Shown here: one piece after another, positions 1 through 5,834 of the stretch | How the letters are laid out: each line of letters starts with the position of its first letter | How positions within the stretch are numbered: the stretch's first letter is position 1 | NCBI GenBank assembly: GCA_027065935.1 | Contig: JAMONI010000296.1 | Span: 1-6,030, forward strand | DNA length: 6,030 bases | Direction: 5' to 3' | DNA from: Flavobacteriales bacterium | GTDB taxonomy: Bacteria; Bacteroidota; Bacteroidia; Flavobacteriales; Flavobacteriaceae | Notes under the pieces: generated by a model | The model's input: only the letters and a program-made list of their open reading frames with translations | What the model was told of the DNA's origin: nothing | The model's database searches: none | Translations under genes and position numbers: made by a program

Positions 1-130
1 TTCCGTCGGGCGAATTGTCATCCACCACCAAGATATCGAACGGGACGGGTAATGACAACACCGCACGGATGATGTCTTGAATATTTTCCGCTTCGTTATA
101 GGTGGGAATTATGACCAAAGAAGTTGTCAT
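1..130 (-). CDS. Family 2 glycosyltransferase, polyprenol-phosphate mannose synthase-like (N-terminal part only)
   Basis: Only the first 43 codons are inside the window; the gene runs off the left edge. I translated it by hand from the ATG whose complement is at 128-130. The protein starts [17 protein letters not shown], with the GT-A nucleotide-binding signature PTYNE at residues 9-13, and reaches VVDDNSPDG at 35-43, the first aspartate-rich loop that binds the nucleotide sugar. This exact pairing (PTYNE, then DDNSPDGT) is typical of polyprenol or dolichol-phosphate mannose synthases, which move a sugar from GDP-mannose to a lipid phosphate at the inner face of the membrane. The start lies 6 bases downstream of the tyrS stop, so it is very likely translated from the tyrS transcript. 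The sugar and lipid specificity and any C-terminal membrane domain cannot be judged from this fragment. Confidence 0.85.
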   Translation of the reverse strand, partial: MTTSLVIIPTYNEAENIQDIIRAVLSLPVPFDILVVDDNSPDG

Positions 131-136
131 TTTTGT

Positions 137-1432
137 TTAAACGAATTTCAGGATAAAATATTTTTTCTTACCGCGCTGAAGCAAGACATACCTGTCGTTG
201 ATCAAGTCGTTGGTAGTGATTAGATAACCGGGGGGCACCTTTTGTTTGTTTACCGACACCGAATTTTCATTCAATGCCCGCCGTGCTTCATTTCCCGATG
301 ACAAAAATCCGGATTGTGTCAGCGCTGTCACCATACCCAGACCTTCATCGAGAAGGCTTTTGTTCATTTCGCCCGAAGGTACGCCTTCAAAAATCTCCAA
401 AAAAGTGCGTTCGTCCAATTTTTTTAAGGTACCGGTTACGTTTTTACCGAACAAAATAGTCGAGGCTTCCACGGCTTTTTGCAGGGCTTCTTCGCCGTGG
501 ACCATACGGGTAACTTCTTCGGCCAATTTTTTTTGCAAAGTCCTGTAGTGCGGGGCTTCTCGGTGTTCGGCTATGAGTTTTTCGATGGTTTCTTCGGTTA
601 AAAAGGTGAAAATTTTGATATATTTTTCGGCATCTTCATCCGAAACGTTAATCCAATATTGATAAAATTTGTAAGGCGAAGTGCGTTCGGGGTCCAACCA
701 CACGTTGCCGCTTTCGGTTTTGCCGAATTTGGTTCCGTCGGACTTGGTAATTAAAGGAACGGTTAGCGCATAAGCTTTTCCGCCTTCGATACGCCGGATG
801 AGTTCGGTACCGGTGGTAATATTGCCCCATTGGTCGGAGCCGCCCATTTGCAGAACACAATTTCGTGTGCGATAAAGGTGCAAGAAGTCGTAACCTTGAA
901 GCAGTTGATAGGTGAATTCCGTAAACGACATCCCCGATTGGTTGTCGGCTTCGGGATGGAGGCGTTTTTTTACCGAATCTTTGGCCATCATGTAGTTAAC
1001 CGTGATGTGCTTGCCAATATTTCGTATGAAATCGATGAATTTAATATCTTTGAACCAATCGTAATTGTTTAGCATTTCCGCACGATTGGGTTTGCCGGAA
1101 TCGAAATCCAGAAAACGTTTGAGTTGCTTTTTGATTGCCTCTTCGTTACGGCGCAAAGTGGCTTCGTCCAGCAAGGTTCTTTCGGCCGATTTGCCGGAAG
1201 GGTCGCCGATCATTCCCGTAGCGCCGCCCACCACGGCCAAGGGTTTATGGCCGTGGCGCTGAAAATGCATGAGAAGTATGATGGGGACAAGGTTGCCTAC
1301 GTGTAAGGAGTCCGCCGTCGGGTCGAATCCGATATAACCGGTAACTTTTTCGTCTTTCAGGATTTCGTCCGTTCCGGGAATGTAATCGTGAATTAAACCG
1401 CGCCATTTCAGTTCGTTGAAAAAATCTTTCAT
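137..1432 (-). CDS. tyrS: Tyrosyl-tRNA synthetase
   Basis: This is a class I aminoacyl-tRNA synthetase that activates tyrosine with ATP and loads it onto tRNA-Tyr in the cytoplasm. The 431-residue length fits the bacterial TyrS family (about 420-430). Visible landmarks are: [12 protein letters not shown] at 36-47, containing the HIGH-type motif [16 protein letters not shown] at 69-80; YQLLQGYDF at 175-183, the tyrosine-binding helix; GGSDQWGN at 197-204; and KFGKT at 235-239, the KMSKS equivalent. The last ~65 residues look like an S4 RNA-binding domain ([13 protein letters not shown] region). All catalytic signatures are present and the frame is intact. The ATG start gives the normal N-terminus. 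A TATATTTG box lies about 22 bases upstream, so the gene probably has its own promoter and leads a short operon with the glycosyltransferase that follows. Confidence 0.97.
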   Translation of the reverse strand: MKDFFNELKWRGLIHDYIPGTDEILKDEKVTGYIGFDPTADSLHVGNLVPIILLMHFQRHGHKPLAVVGGATGMIGDPSGKSAERTLLDEATLRRNEEAIKKQLKRFLDFDSGKPNRAEMLNNYDWFKDIKFIDFIRNIGKHITVNYMMAKDSVKKRLHPEADNQSGMSFTEFTYQLLQGYDFLHLYRTRNCVLQMGGSDQWGNITTGTELIRRIEGGKAYALTVPLITKSDGTKFGKTESGNVWLDPERTSPYKFYQYWINVSDEDAEKYIKIFTFLTEETIEKLIAEHREAPHYRTLQKKLAEEVTRMVHGEEALQKAVEASTILFGKNVTGTLKKLDERTFLEIFEGVPSGEMNKSLLDEGLGMVTALTQSGFLSSGNEARRALNENSVSVNKQKVPPGYLITTNDLINDRYVLLQRGKKKYFILKFV

Positions 1433-1454
1433 CTACTACAAAGGTTTTGTCAGG

Positions 1455-1462
1455 CAAATATA
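1455..1462 (-). promoter_or_regulatory. Bacteroidota-type -7 box for tyrS
   Basis: Read on the minus strand this is TATATTTG, a perfect match to the TAnnTTTG -7 consensus of the Bacteroidota primary sigma factor. It lies 22 bases before the tyrS ATG, implying a short leader of roughly 15-18 bases. A matching -33 TTTG at the usual 19-base spacing is not present, so the promoter is supported by one element only. Confidence 0.5.
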
Positions 1463-1544
1463 AGGAATAATGGGTTGGAAAACTCGACCTGTATCAATAT
1501 CCGGGGCAAACGCTCTTTATATTTTATCTCTTGCCGTGTTTACC

Positions 1545-1563
1545 CTGCGGGCTTGTCCCGCGG
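1545..1563. repeat. REP-like GC-rich palindrome
   Basis: A 7-bp stem (one T-G wobble) with the core GCGGG-CTTGT-CCCGC is followed by GATCCATCACG. Together these resemble the dispersed palindromes of the type 'GTGATGGATCC + GC hairpin' seen between genes in several bacterial groups. No T-run follows on either strand, so it does not look like an intrinsic terminator. Only one copy is visible here, so repeat status is inferred from appearance. Confidence 0.4.
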
Positions 1564-1760
1564 ATCCATCACGAAGGGATTCAAACAAGCTCAAAAATTC
1601 AAATGCGCCTTCAAAATAAATCGAAGGGTTACCCGTAGGCGGGCGTTTCGTATTTTCCGGTTCGTTTTTTTTAATGAACACGAAATCCTTCGGGTTTTAA
1701 AGGGAAAGAACGTAAAGCGCTTGACGTAATAATTTCTTCCGGCCTTTGCAAAAACCTTTT

Positions 1761-2084
1761 TCAGTTATCGAGACGGATTTTCATTTGCCAGTAAGCCATT
1801 AAAGAAATAAAAGCGATCAACATGGCATTGATAATCACCGTAAGTCTGGGATCGTGTAATTGCCAATAGATGAAGTCCAAACGGAGTATGTCCAAAATGA
1901 TTTTTTCAAAAAAAGCCGCCGTTCCTCCGATCCACAAAAGACTTGCGAGTGAAAATTTTTTATTTTTTTTGACAAAAAGATAAAATAACACGGCTACAAG
2001 CAATCCGGCAAATAAGCTAAGCAAAGAGTCGAAGACGGCCGTTAAGGTAATTTTACTCGGATCGAAATAACGTAAGAATTCCAT
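1761..2084 (-). CDS. Small hydrophobic membrane protein of unknown function
   Basis: I do not recognise this 107-residue protein. It begins with a short polar N-terminus (MEFLRYFDPSK). A strongly hydrophobic segment at about 17-38 ends in the basic cluster KKNKK. A second, weaker hydrophobic stretch covers about 44-65, and a third spans about 82-100 before a short charged tail. It is therefore probably an inner-membrane protein with two or three helices. Conserved-looking aromatic and charged residues between helices 2 and 3 (DFIYWQLHDPR, 70-80) may form a loop. It starts 8 bases after the pdxA stop on the same strand, so it is almost certainly translated from the pdxA mRNA. Nothing in the sequence ties it to vitamin B6 chemistry. 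The size, hydrophobicity pattern and tight spacing make it a believable gene despite the lack of a named family. Confidence 0.75.
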   Translation of the reverse strand: MEFLRYFDPSKITLTAVFDSLLSLFAGLLVAVLFYLFVKKNKKFSLASLLWIGGTAAFFEKIILDILRLDFIYWQLHDPRLTVIINAMLIAFISLMAYWQMKIRLDN

Positions 2085-2092
2085 GATTTGCG

Positions 2093-3196
2093 TTACTCTT
2101 CCGTTTCGTTATTTTCCGTAACATTTTCGTCTTCAACGGGAGTTCCGTTATCTTCTTCGGGCAAAATCCATTTGTTTTGTTCCAATATTTCGTTTTCTTT
2201 TCTTCTCTTGTAAATGTCGATGGCAGCAAAAACCGCTTCCCTAAACGATGAAGGGTCGGCTATTCCTTTGCCCACCAATCCGTATGCCGTGCCGTGGTCG
2301 GGCGAGGTTCTGATTTTTTCAAGTCCAGCGGTAAAGTTCACGCCTTTGCCGAAGCTCGACATTTTAAACGGTATCAAGCCTTGGTCGTGATACATGGCCA
2401 AAATGGCGTCGAACTCCCTGTAAGCTCCGGAACCGAAAAAACCGTCGGCGGCGTAAGGGCCGAACACATAATGGCCTTCTTCCTTGAGATGTTCCACGGC
2501 AGGCCGGATAATTTCCTTGTCTTCCTTTCCGAGCAGGCCGTCGTCACCGGCGTGCGGATTAAGACCCAACACGGCGATTTTTCCTTTGTCGATATTAAAA
2601 TCCTTTCGCAAACTCTCGAGCAGGGTCAAGACTTTATTTCTTATTCTTTTTTCAGTGATTTGCGTACTTACCAAGCGCAGAGGTAAATGGTCGGTAACCA
2701 AAGCCACTTTCATTTCATCCGAAATCATCATCATCAAGGCTTCACCTTCCAGTTCTCTGTCCAAATAATCCGTATGACCGGGAAAATCAAATTCCTCCGA
2801 TTGCACGGTTTTTTTGTTGATGGGCGCGGTGACCAACACATCGATATCTCCGTTTTTTAGTGCTTTGACGGCATGAACAAAAGAATCCACGGCATACTTG
2901 CCTATCTGCGGGTCGGCTACGCCCATCTGAATGTTAATGACTTCCTTCCACAAGTTCAATACATTCAATCGTTTGGGGGCCACCTGATAAAATTTGGTAA
3001 TCCCGAAAATATCCATTTTCAGGTTCAAGGCTTTCCGGTAATACGACATCACTTTGGTGGACCCGAATACAATTGGCGTACAAAAATCAAACATTCGGTT
3101 GTCGGCAAAAGTTTTCAGTATGATTTCGGGCCCGATACCGTTTAAGTCGCCCAAACTAATACCCACTTTTATTTTCAAATCCTTCTTTTTCTGCAT
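2093..3196 (-). CDS. pdxA: 4-hydroxythreonine-4-phosphate dehydrogenase
   Basis: PdxA oxidises 4-phosphohydroxy-L-threonine with NAD(P)+, giving 3-amino-2-oxopropyl phosphate after decarboxylation. PdxJ uses that product to make pyridoxine 5'-phosphate (vitamin B6). The family landmarks are all present: GISLGDLNGIGPEI at 12-25, the substrate loop PGHTDYL at 139-145, and the three metal-binding histidines in TDHLPL (H170), LNPHAG (H215) and MYHDQG (H270). These sit a constant four residues after their Escherichia coli counterparts (166, 211, 266), which supports an intact fold. TSPDHGTAY and GKGIADPSSF close the active site. At 367 residues it is longer than the usual ~330; the excess is an acidic, Asn/Glu/Thr-rich tail at about 346-367. 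It is transcribed divergently from ribE, with the small membrane-protein gene downstream. Confidence 0.96.
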   Translation of the reverse strand: MQKKKDLKIKVGISLGDLNGIGPEIILKTFADNRMFDFCTPIVFGSTKVMSYYRKALNLKMDIFGITKFYQVAPKRLNVLNLWKEVINIQMGVADPQIGKYAVDSFVHAVKALKNGDIDVLVTAPINKKTVQSEEFDFPGHTDYLDRELEGEALMMMISDEMKVALVTDHLPLRLVSTQITEKRIRNKVLTLLESLRKDFNIDKGKIAVLGLNPHAGDDGLLGKEDKEIIRPAVEHLKEEGHYVFGPYAADGFFGSGAYREFDAILAMYHDQGLIPFKMSSFGKGVNFTAGLEKIRTSPDHGTAYGLVGKGIADPSSFREAVFAAIDIYKRRKENEILEQNKWILPEEDNGTPVEDENVTENNETEE

Positions 3197-3264
3197 TTTC
3201 TTATTTGAATTGACAATTATGCGTTGTAAATTTACGCAATTATTTTGGATAAATTGACAAAGGT
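3197..3264. promoter_or_regulatory. Divergent pdxA / ribE promoter region
   Basis: This 68-base AT-rich spacer lies between two start codons pointing outward. Its exact centre is the perfect palindrome GTAAATTTAC (3226-3235). The self-complementary octamer TAAATTTA inside it is 30 bases from each ATG and matches the Bacteroidota -7 consensus TAnnTTTG at 7 of 8 positions on both strands. Weaker flanking symmetry (TGCGT at 3220-3224, ACGCA at 3234-3238) extends the palindrome with a gap, and could be a regulator-binding site. Confidence 0.5.
3204..3234 (+). promoter_or_regulatory. Predicted ribE promoter
   Basis: TTTG at 3204-3207 is followed by exactly 19 bases and then TAAATTTA at 3227-3234. 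This is the Bacteroidota layout TTTG-N19-TAnnTTTG with a single mismatch at the last base. Transcription would start near 3240, giving a leader of about 25 bases before the ribE ATG. There is no room for an FMN riboswitch in so short a leader. The opposite-strand promoter for pdxA is less clear: the nearest minus-strand TTTG (3258-3261) lies 23 bases from the shared octamer. Confidence 0.55.
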
Positions 3265-3867
3265 ATGTTTACAGGCATTATCGAAACCACGGGAAAAGTG
3301 CTTCATATTGACTCGGAAGGAAGCAACAAACATTTTGAAATTACGGCGCCTTTTGTTGACGAAATCAAAATCGACCAAAGCATTGCGCACGACGGGGTTT
3401 GCTTGACCGTGGTCCGGTTAATTCCCGAACGGAAAAGTTACGTGGTCACGGCCATTAAAGAGACTTTGGACCGAAGCAACCTGCAATTCTGGCAACCCGG
3501 ATACCTCGTCAATTTGGAACGTTCGGTCGGATTAAACGAACGCCTCGACGGACACATTGTGCAAGGACACGTGGACCAAACCGCACAGGTACAAGATATC
3601 AAACAAGAAGACGGTAGTTGGCGCTTCACCTTCGAATTTACCGCAAGGCCGAACCATGTAATGATAGAAAAAGGCTCGGTAGCGGTCAACGGCGTAAGCC
3701 TGACGGTCTTTAACATCACCGACAATACTTTTCAAGTGGCCATCATTCCTTATACTTACGAACATACGAATTTCCACAAATTGCAACCCGGCGATACGGT
3801 CAATATAGAATTTGACATGATCGGAAAATACATTGAAAAATTATCGGAAAATTATCTCAAAAAATAA
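3265..3867 (+). CDS. ribE: Riboflavin synthase (alpha subunit)
   Basis: The enzyme converts two molecules of 6,7-dimethyl-8-ribityllumazine into riboflavin and a pyrimidinedione, the last step of vitamin B2 synthesis. The 200-residue protein has the normal length and the internal duplication of the family. The first lumazine-binding barrel (about 1-97) begins MFTGIIE and contains SIAHDGVCLTV at 39-49 with the conserved cysteine C46. The second (about 98-187) begins in GHIVQGHVD (96-104) and contains the matching SVAVNGVSLTV at 138-148. The C-terminal lysine-rich stretch fits the helix that builds the trimer. A small oddity is HDG in place of the usual VNG in the first repeat. It is transcribed divergently from pdxA with its own promoter, and probably forms an operon with the alpha/beta hydrolase 3 bases downstream. 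The family is also called ribC in some species. Confidence 0.96.
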   Translation: MFTGIIETTGKVLHIDSEGSNKHFEITAPFVDEIKIDQSIAHDGVCLTVVRLIPERKSYVVTAIKETLDRSNLQFWQPGYLVNLERSVGLNERLDGHIVQGHVDQTAQVQDIKQEDGSWRFTFEFTARPNHVMIEKGSVAVNGVSLTVFNITDNTFQVAIIPYTYEHTNFHKLQPGDTVNIEFDMIGKYIEKLSENYLKK

Positions 3868-3870
3868 ATT

Positions 3871-4674
3871 ATGATTTTTTCGTATAAAAACGCCCTTATT
3901 TCTTACAAAATAAAAGGCAATCGCCACAAACCCGTTATTGCGGCCCTTCACGGTTTTACCGAAAACCGCAACATGTGGAAAGCACTTTACAAAGCCTTGA
4001 AGCAGGAATTTTACTTTTTACTTCCCGATTTGCTCGGACACGGAAAAAGCACATTGACGGGCGAAGTGTTGACTATGGAGGAGCAAGCGGATATGTTGAA
4101 GTCACTCCTGGACTTTCAAGGCATCGGCAAGGTAAATCTTATCGGACATAGTATGGGCGGTTATATCGCATTGGCTTTTGCCGAAATGTATCCCGAACGC
4201 ACGGAAAGTATCCTTCTGCTCAATTCACACCCTTTTGCCGACGATCCGGATAAAGTCGAAGCCAGAAAACGAAGTATGGATGCGGCACGACAAAACAAAA
4301 GAAAATATCTGGCGGAAACCGTACCCGGATTTTTTGCTTCGTATCATCGCGAGGTTTTCAAAGGTGCGATAGAAAAATTGGTGGATGATGCCTGCAAAAT
4401 GCCGGTGGAAGGCATCACGGGCGCCCTTGCGGGAATGATGCTTAGAAAAGACCGAAGTGCAATGTTTTTCGACAGCCGAAACTTCAGGAAAGGATGGATC
4501 ATCGCAAAAGACGATCCGCTCATAGCCCCCGAATTATTTGAAAAAAAAGCCGAAAATGCCAAAGATTTGTATTTCAAAATCATCGACGGCGGACATATGA
4601 GTTATGTGGAAAATAAAGAAGGAATGATTGCAGCGGTTCTTGATTTTTTTGGCACAAACAACTTTAACGAATAA
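3871..4674 (+). CDS. Alpha/beta-fold hydrolase (MenH-like)
   Basis: This 267-residue protein has the alpha/beta-hydrolase fold with a complete predicted catalytic triad. The nucleophile is S94 in the elbow GHSMGG (92-97), the acid is D215 (or D214) in AKDDPLI, and the histidine is H242 in GGHMSY. The oxyanion-side motif LHGFTENRNMW (26-36) and PDLLGHGKS (52-60) resemble MenH, BioH-type and other small-molecule esterase or lyase relatives. The substrate cannot be told from sequence. There is no signal peptide, so it is probably cytoplasmic. It starts only 3 bases after the ribE stop and is surely translated from the same mRNA, but a role in flavin metabolism is only a guess. MenH (menaquinone synthesis) is one possible reading, but no other men genes are in view. 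Confidence 0.85.
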   Translation: MIFSYKNALISYKIKGNRHKPVIAALHGFTENRNMWKALYKALKQEFYFLLPDLLGHGKSTLTGEVLTMEEQADMLKSLLDFQGIGKVNLIGHSMGGYIALAFAEMYPERTESILLLNSHPFADDPDKVEARKRSMDAARQNKRKYLAETVPGFFASYHREVFKGAIEKLVDDACKMPVEGITGALAGMMLRKDRSAMFFDSRNFRKGWIIAKDDPLIAPELFEKKAENAKDLYFKIIDGGHMSYVENKEGMIAAVLDFFGTNNFNE

Positions 4675-4816
4675 TGAATGATTTTTGAATGAAAAATGAA
4701 GAAAAAAGTATTTTTAAAAACCCGTTAGAACCTAAAAGAAAAAACATCCGAAAGAAATAAATTAATGAATTAATTTTACGGAAATGTATTATTTTTATGC
4801 TCGGAAACATTAACGT
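4675..4816. other. AT-rich junction between housekeeping operon and methyltransferase
   Basis: These 142 bases are very AT-rich and mark the change in composition. An A/T-only hairpin, ATTTTT-GAATG-AAAAAT (4681-4697), lies just after the hydrolase stop; it is weak as a terminator but is the only candidate. Further right are an AT palindrome (4759-4776) and a possible -7 box TATTTTTA (4790-4797; 7 of 8 to TAnnTTTG) 19 bases before the methyltransferase start. No -33 partner at the usual spacing is visible. Confidence 0.4.
4759..4776. repeat. 8-bp AT palindrome upstream of the methyltransferase
   Basis: Arms AAATTAAT and ATTAATTT are perfect inverted copies separated by two bases (GA). It lies 14 bases upstream of the putative -7 box and about 40 bases before the methyltransferase ATG, where an operator for self-regulation could sit. 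In such AT-rich DNA a chance origin is also plausible. Confidence 0.35.
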
Positions 4817-5446
4817 ATGGTGCATCAATTTCTCAACAATATAATTCAAGGTGACAGTTTGGAAATTTCAAAAAAACTTCCGGATAATTCAATTGATTTA
4901 GTAATAACTTCTCCGCCTTATTACCAACAAAGAAATTATGGAAATGGAAAAAATGAAATCGGAAACGAAGCAAATCAAGAAGAATACATAGGCAACCTCC
5001 TACAAGTTTTTCACGAATGTGTAAGAGTAATCACAGATACCGGAACTATTGTTTTTAATTTAGGTGATAAATACATAAACGGCGGACTTCAACTCATTCC
5101 ATACAAATTCGCCATAGGTGCTTTGGAAAATGAAAATGTCTTTCTTGTAAATCAAATAACGTGGAACAAATTAAATCCCACACCACGGCAAGATAAAAGG
5201 AAATTAGTTCAATCTACCGAACCTTTTTTTGTTTTTGCAAAATCCAAAAAGTATAAATTCAAAATTGACGACTATTTACAACATTTGGATTTCATAAATA
5301 AGAAAAAGTTTAAAGCGAGGAATGGGATAGGAAAAAAATATTTTGAATTAATCGAAAAGTCGGGATTAACCCATGAAGAAAAGAAAAATGCCAAAAAAGA
5401 ACTTAATAAGGCTATCGACATGGTTTTAAAAAGGACAAATCAGTAG
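4817..5446 (+). CDS. DNA amino-methyltransferase (N4-cytosine / N6-adenine type), N-terminal half
   Basis: This 209-residue frame is the front half of a SAM-dependent DNA methyltransferase of the N6/N4 family (PF01555-like). It opens with NIIQGDSLE (8-16) and reaches the catalytic motif IV TSPPY at 31-35, in DLVITSPPYYQQRNYG. The SPPY form, rather than DPPY, leans towards N4-cytosine methylation, but N6-adenine cannot be excluded. VFNLGDKY follows as motif V-like, then a lysine-rich stretch (about 125-205) that should be the target-recognition region. The SAM-binding FxGxG motif is missing here and is found in the next frame, so the order is motif IV, recognition domain, motif I, i.e. beta class. 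The frame ends early at TAG (5444-5446) just after an A5 run. Dropping one A there would join both frames into a normal 338-residue enzyme. Base composition is clearly AT-richer than the genes to the left, which suggests transfer. Confidence 0.85.
   Translation: MVHQFLNNIIQGDSLEISKKLPDNSIDLVITSPPYYQQRNYGNGKNEIGNEANQEEYIGNLLQVFHECVRVITDTGTIVFNLGDKYINGGLQLIPYKFAIGALENENVFLVNQITWNKLNPTPRQDKRKLVQSTEPFFVFAKSKKYKFKIDDYLQHLDFINKKKFKARNGIGKKYFELIEKSGLTHEEKKNAKKELNKAIDMVLKRTNQ
5428..5432 (+). other. Probable single-base frameshift at an A5 run in the methyltransferase
   Basis: Left of here the methyltransferase is read in the frame of 4817; right of here conserved sequence continues in the +1 frame. 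With four A's instead of five, the reading becomes ...DMVLKGQISSFKMKIRGI..., open through to 5834. In the +1 frame a TAA at 5427-5429 closes the door just upstream, and the first frame stops at 5444-5446, so the shift must fall between about 5428 and 5443. The homopolymer is the obvious place. Confidence 0.75.
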
Positions 5447-5453
5447 CTTTAAG

Positions 5454-5834
5454 ATGAAAATCAGAGGAATACATAAATTAGCGTACGGAGGACAATCCGG
5501 CGGAAGAAATAATCAAATCATTAATAAAGGATTTACCATTATTAAAATTACAGGGAACAAACTAAAAAAAGACATAATCGAAAGTCCGGTAGAAAATACA
5601 AAAGATAATCATCACACGGCGGTTTTTCCTTTGTACATAATCCAAGAATTAATAAAATTATTAACCGATCGGGGCGATATCGTACTGGACCCTTTTAACG
5701 GTAGCGGCACCACTTGTATTGCCGCCAAAAGTTTAGACAGAAATTATATTGGAATTGAGATAAATCCGAAGTATGTTGAATTAGCCAAAAAAAGATTGGA
5801 AAATACCGTTTTTCAACAAGAATTATTTATATGA
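5454..5834 (+). CDS. DNA amino-methyltransferase, C-terminal half (SAM-binding)
   Basis: This 126-residue frame carries the back half of the same enzyme. MKIRGIHKLAYGGQSGG (1-17) looks like the continuation of the recognition region. NHHTAVFP (52-59) is the motif X-like segment that precedes SAM binding in beta-class enzymes. DPFNGSGTT (79-87) is motif I, which binds SAM, and the helix with GIEINPKYVELAKKRL ends the domain. It lacks any catalytic SPPY motif and so cannot act alone. The ATG lies 7 bases after the stop of the first half, so translational re-initiation could make a two-subunit enzyme. Some natural methyltransferases, such as M.AquI and M.EcoHK31I, are made of two polypeptides. 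The conserved-looking residues just before this ATG in the same frame (GQISSFK) instead argue that it was once one gene. The stop overlaps the next start as ATGA. Confidence 0.85.
   Translation: MKIRGIHKLAYGGQSGGRNNQIINKGFTIIKITGNKLKKDIIESPVENTKDNHHTAVFPLYIIQELIKLLTDRGDIVLDPFNGSGTTCIAAKSLDRNYIGIEINPKYVELAKKRLENTVFQQELFI

Larger units (their letters stand above)
1433..1760. other. Intergenic spacer without a convincing gene
   Basis: This 328-base gap lies between tyrS and the small membrane-protein gene. It holds the tyrS -7 box near its left end, a GC-rich REP-like hairpin at 1545-1563, a weaker CCCG/CGGG hairpin at 1632-1643, and two copies of CGAAGGG exactly 50 bases apart (1572 and 1622). 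A plus-strand frame at 1475-1729 encodes an Arg/Lys-rich 84-residue peptide with no recognisable motif, and I do not call it a gene. I see no tRNA, no clear terminator with a T-run, and no riboswitch I can recognise. The mixture of short hairpins suggests a decayed repeat or 3' untranslated DNA of the upstream operon. Confidence 0.6.

Noticed and set aside
1475..1729. 84-residue plus-strand open frame in the spacer.
   Set aside because: It is Arg/Lys-rich with no motif, overlaps the REP-like hairpin, has no promoter, and its partners are on the other strand.
1746..1760. AAAAACCTTTTT as a terminator for the pdxA operon.
   Set aside because: The stem would be A-T only with a 2-base loop, and no stable hairpin can form.
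2294..2686. 130-residue plus-strand open frame.
   Set aside because: It lies entirely antisense to pdxA, whose product is clearly recognised. It is a shadow frame.
3240..3264. FMN riboswitch before ribE.
   Set aside because: The leader is only about 25 bases, far too short for an RFN element, and no conserved RFN sequence is visible.
4664..4849. 61-residue minus-strand frame across the junction before the methyltransferase.
   Set aside because: Its Phe/Ile/Lys-rich composition is what AT-rich DNA gives by chance, and it overlaps two real genes at its ends.
5425..5431. T TTA AAA heptamer in the correct phase for programmed -1 ribosomal frameshifting at the methyltransferase break.
   Set aside because: A -1 shift would enter the third frame, which stops within about ten codons. 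Joining the two halves needs +1 (or -2), so the heptamer does not explain the split.
5428..5432. A5 run as a phase-variation or transcriptional-slippage switch.
   Set aside because: Five A's is short for either mechanism, and both usually need a longer tract. It remains only the likely place of the indel.
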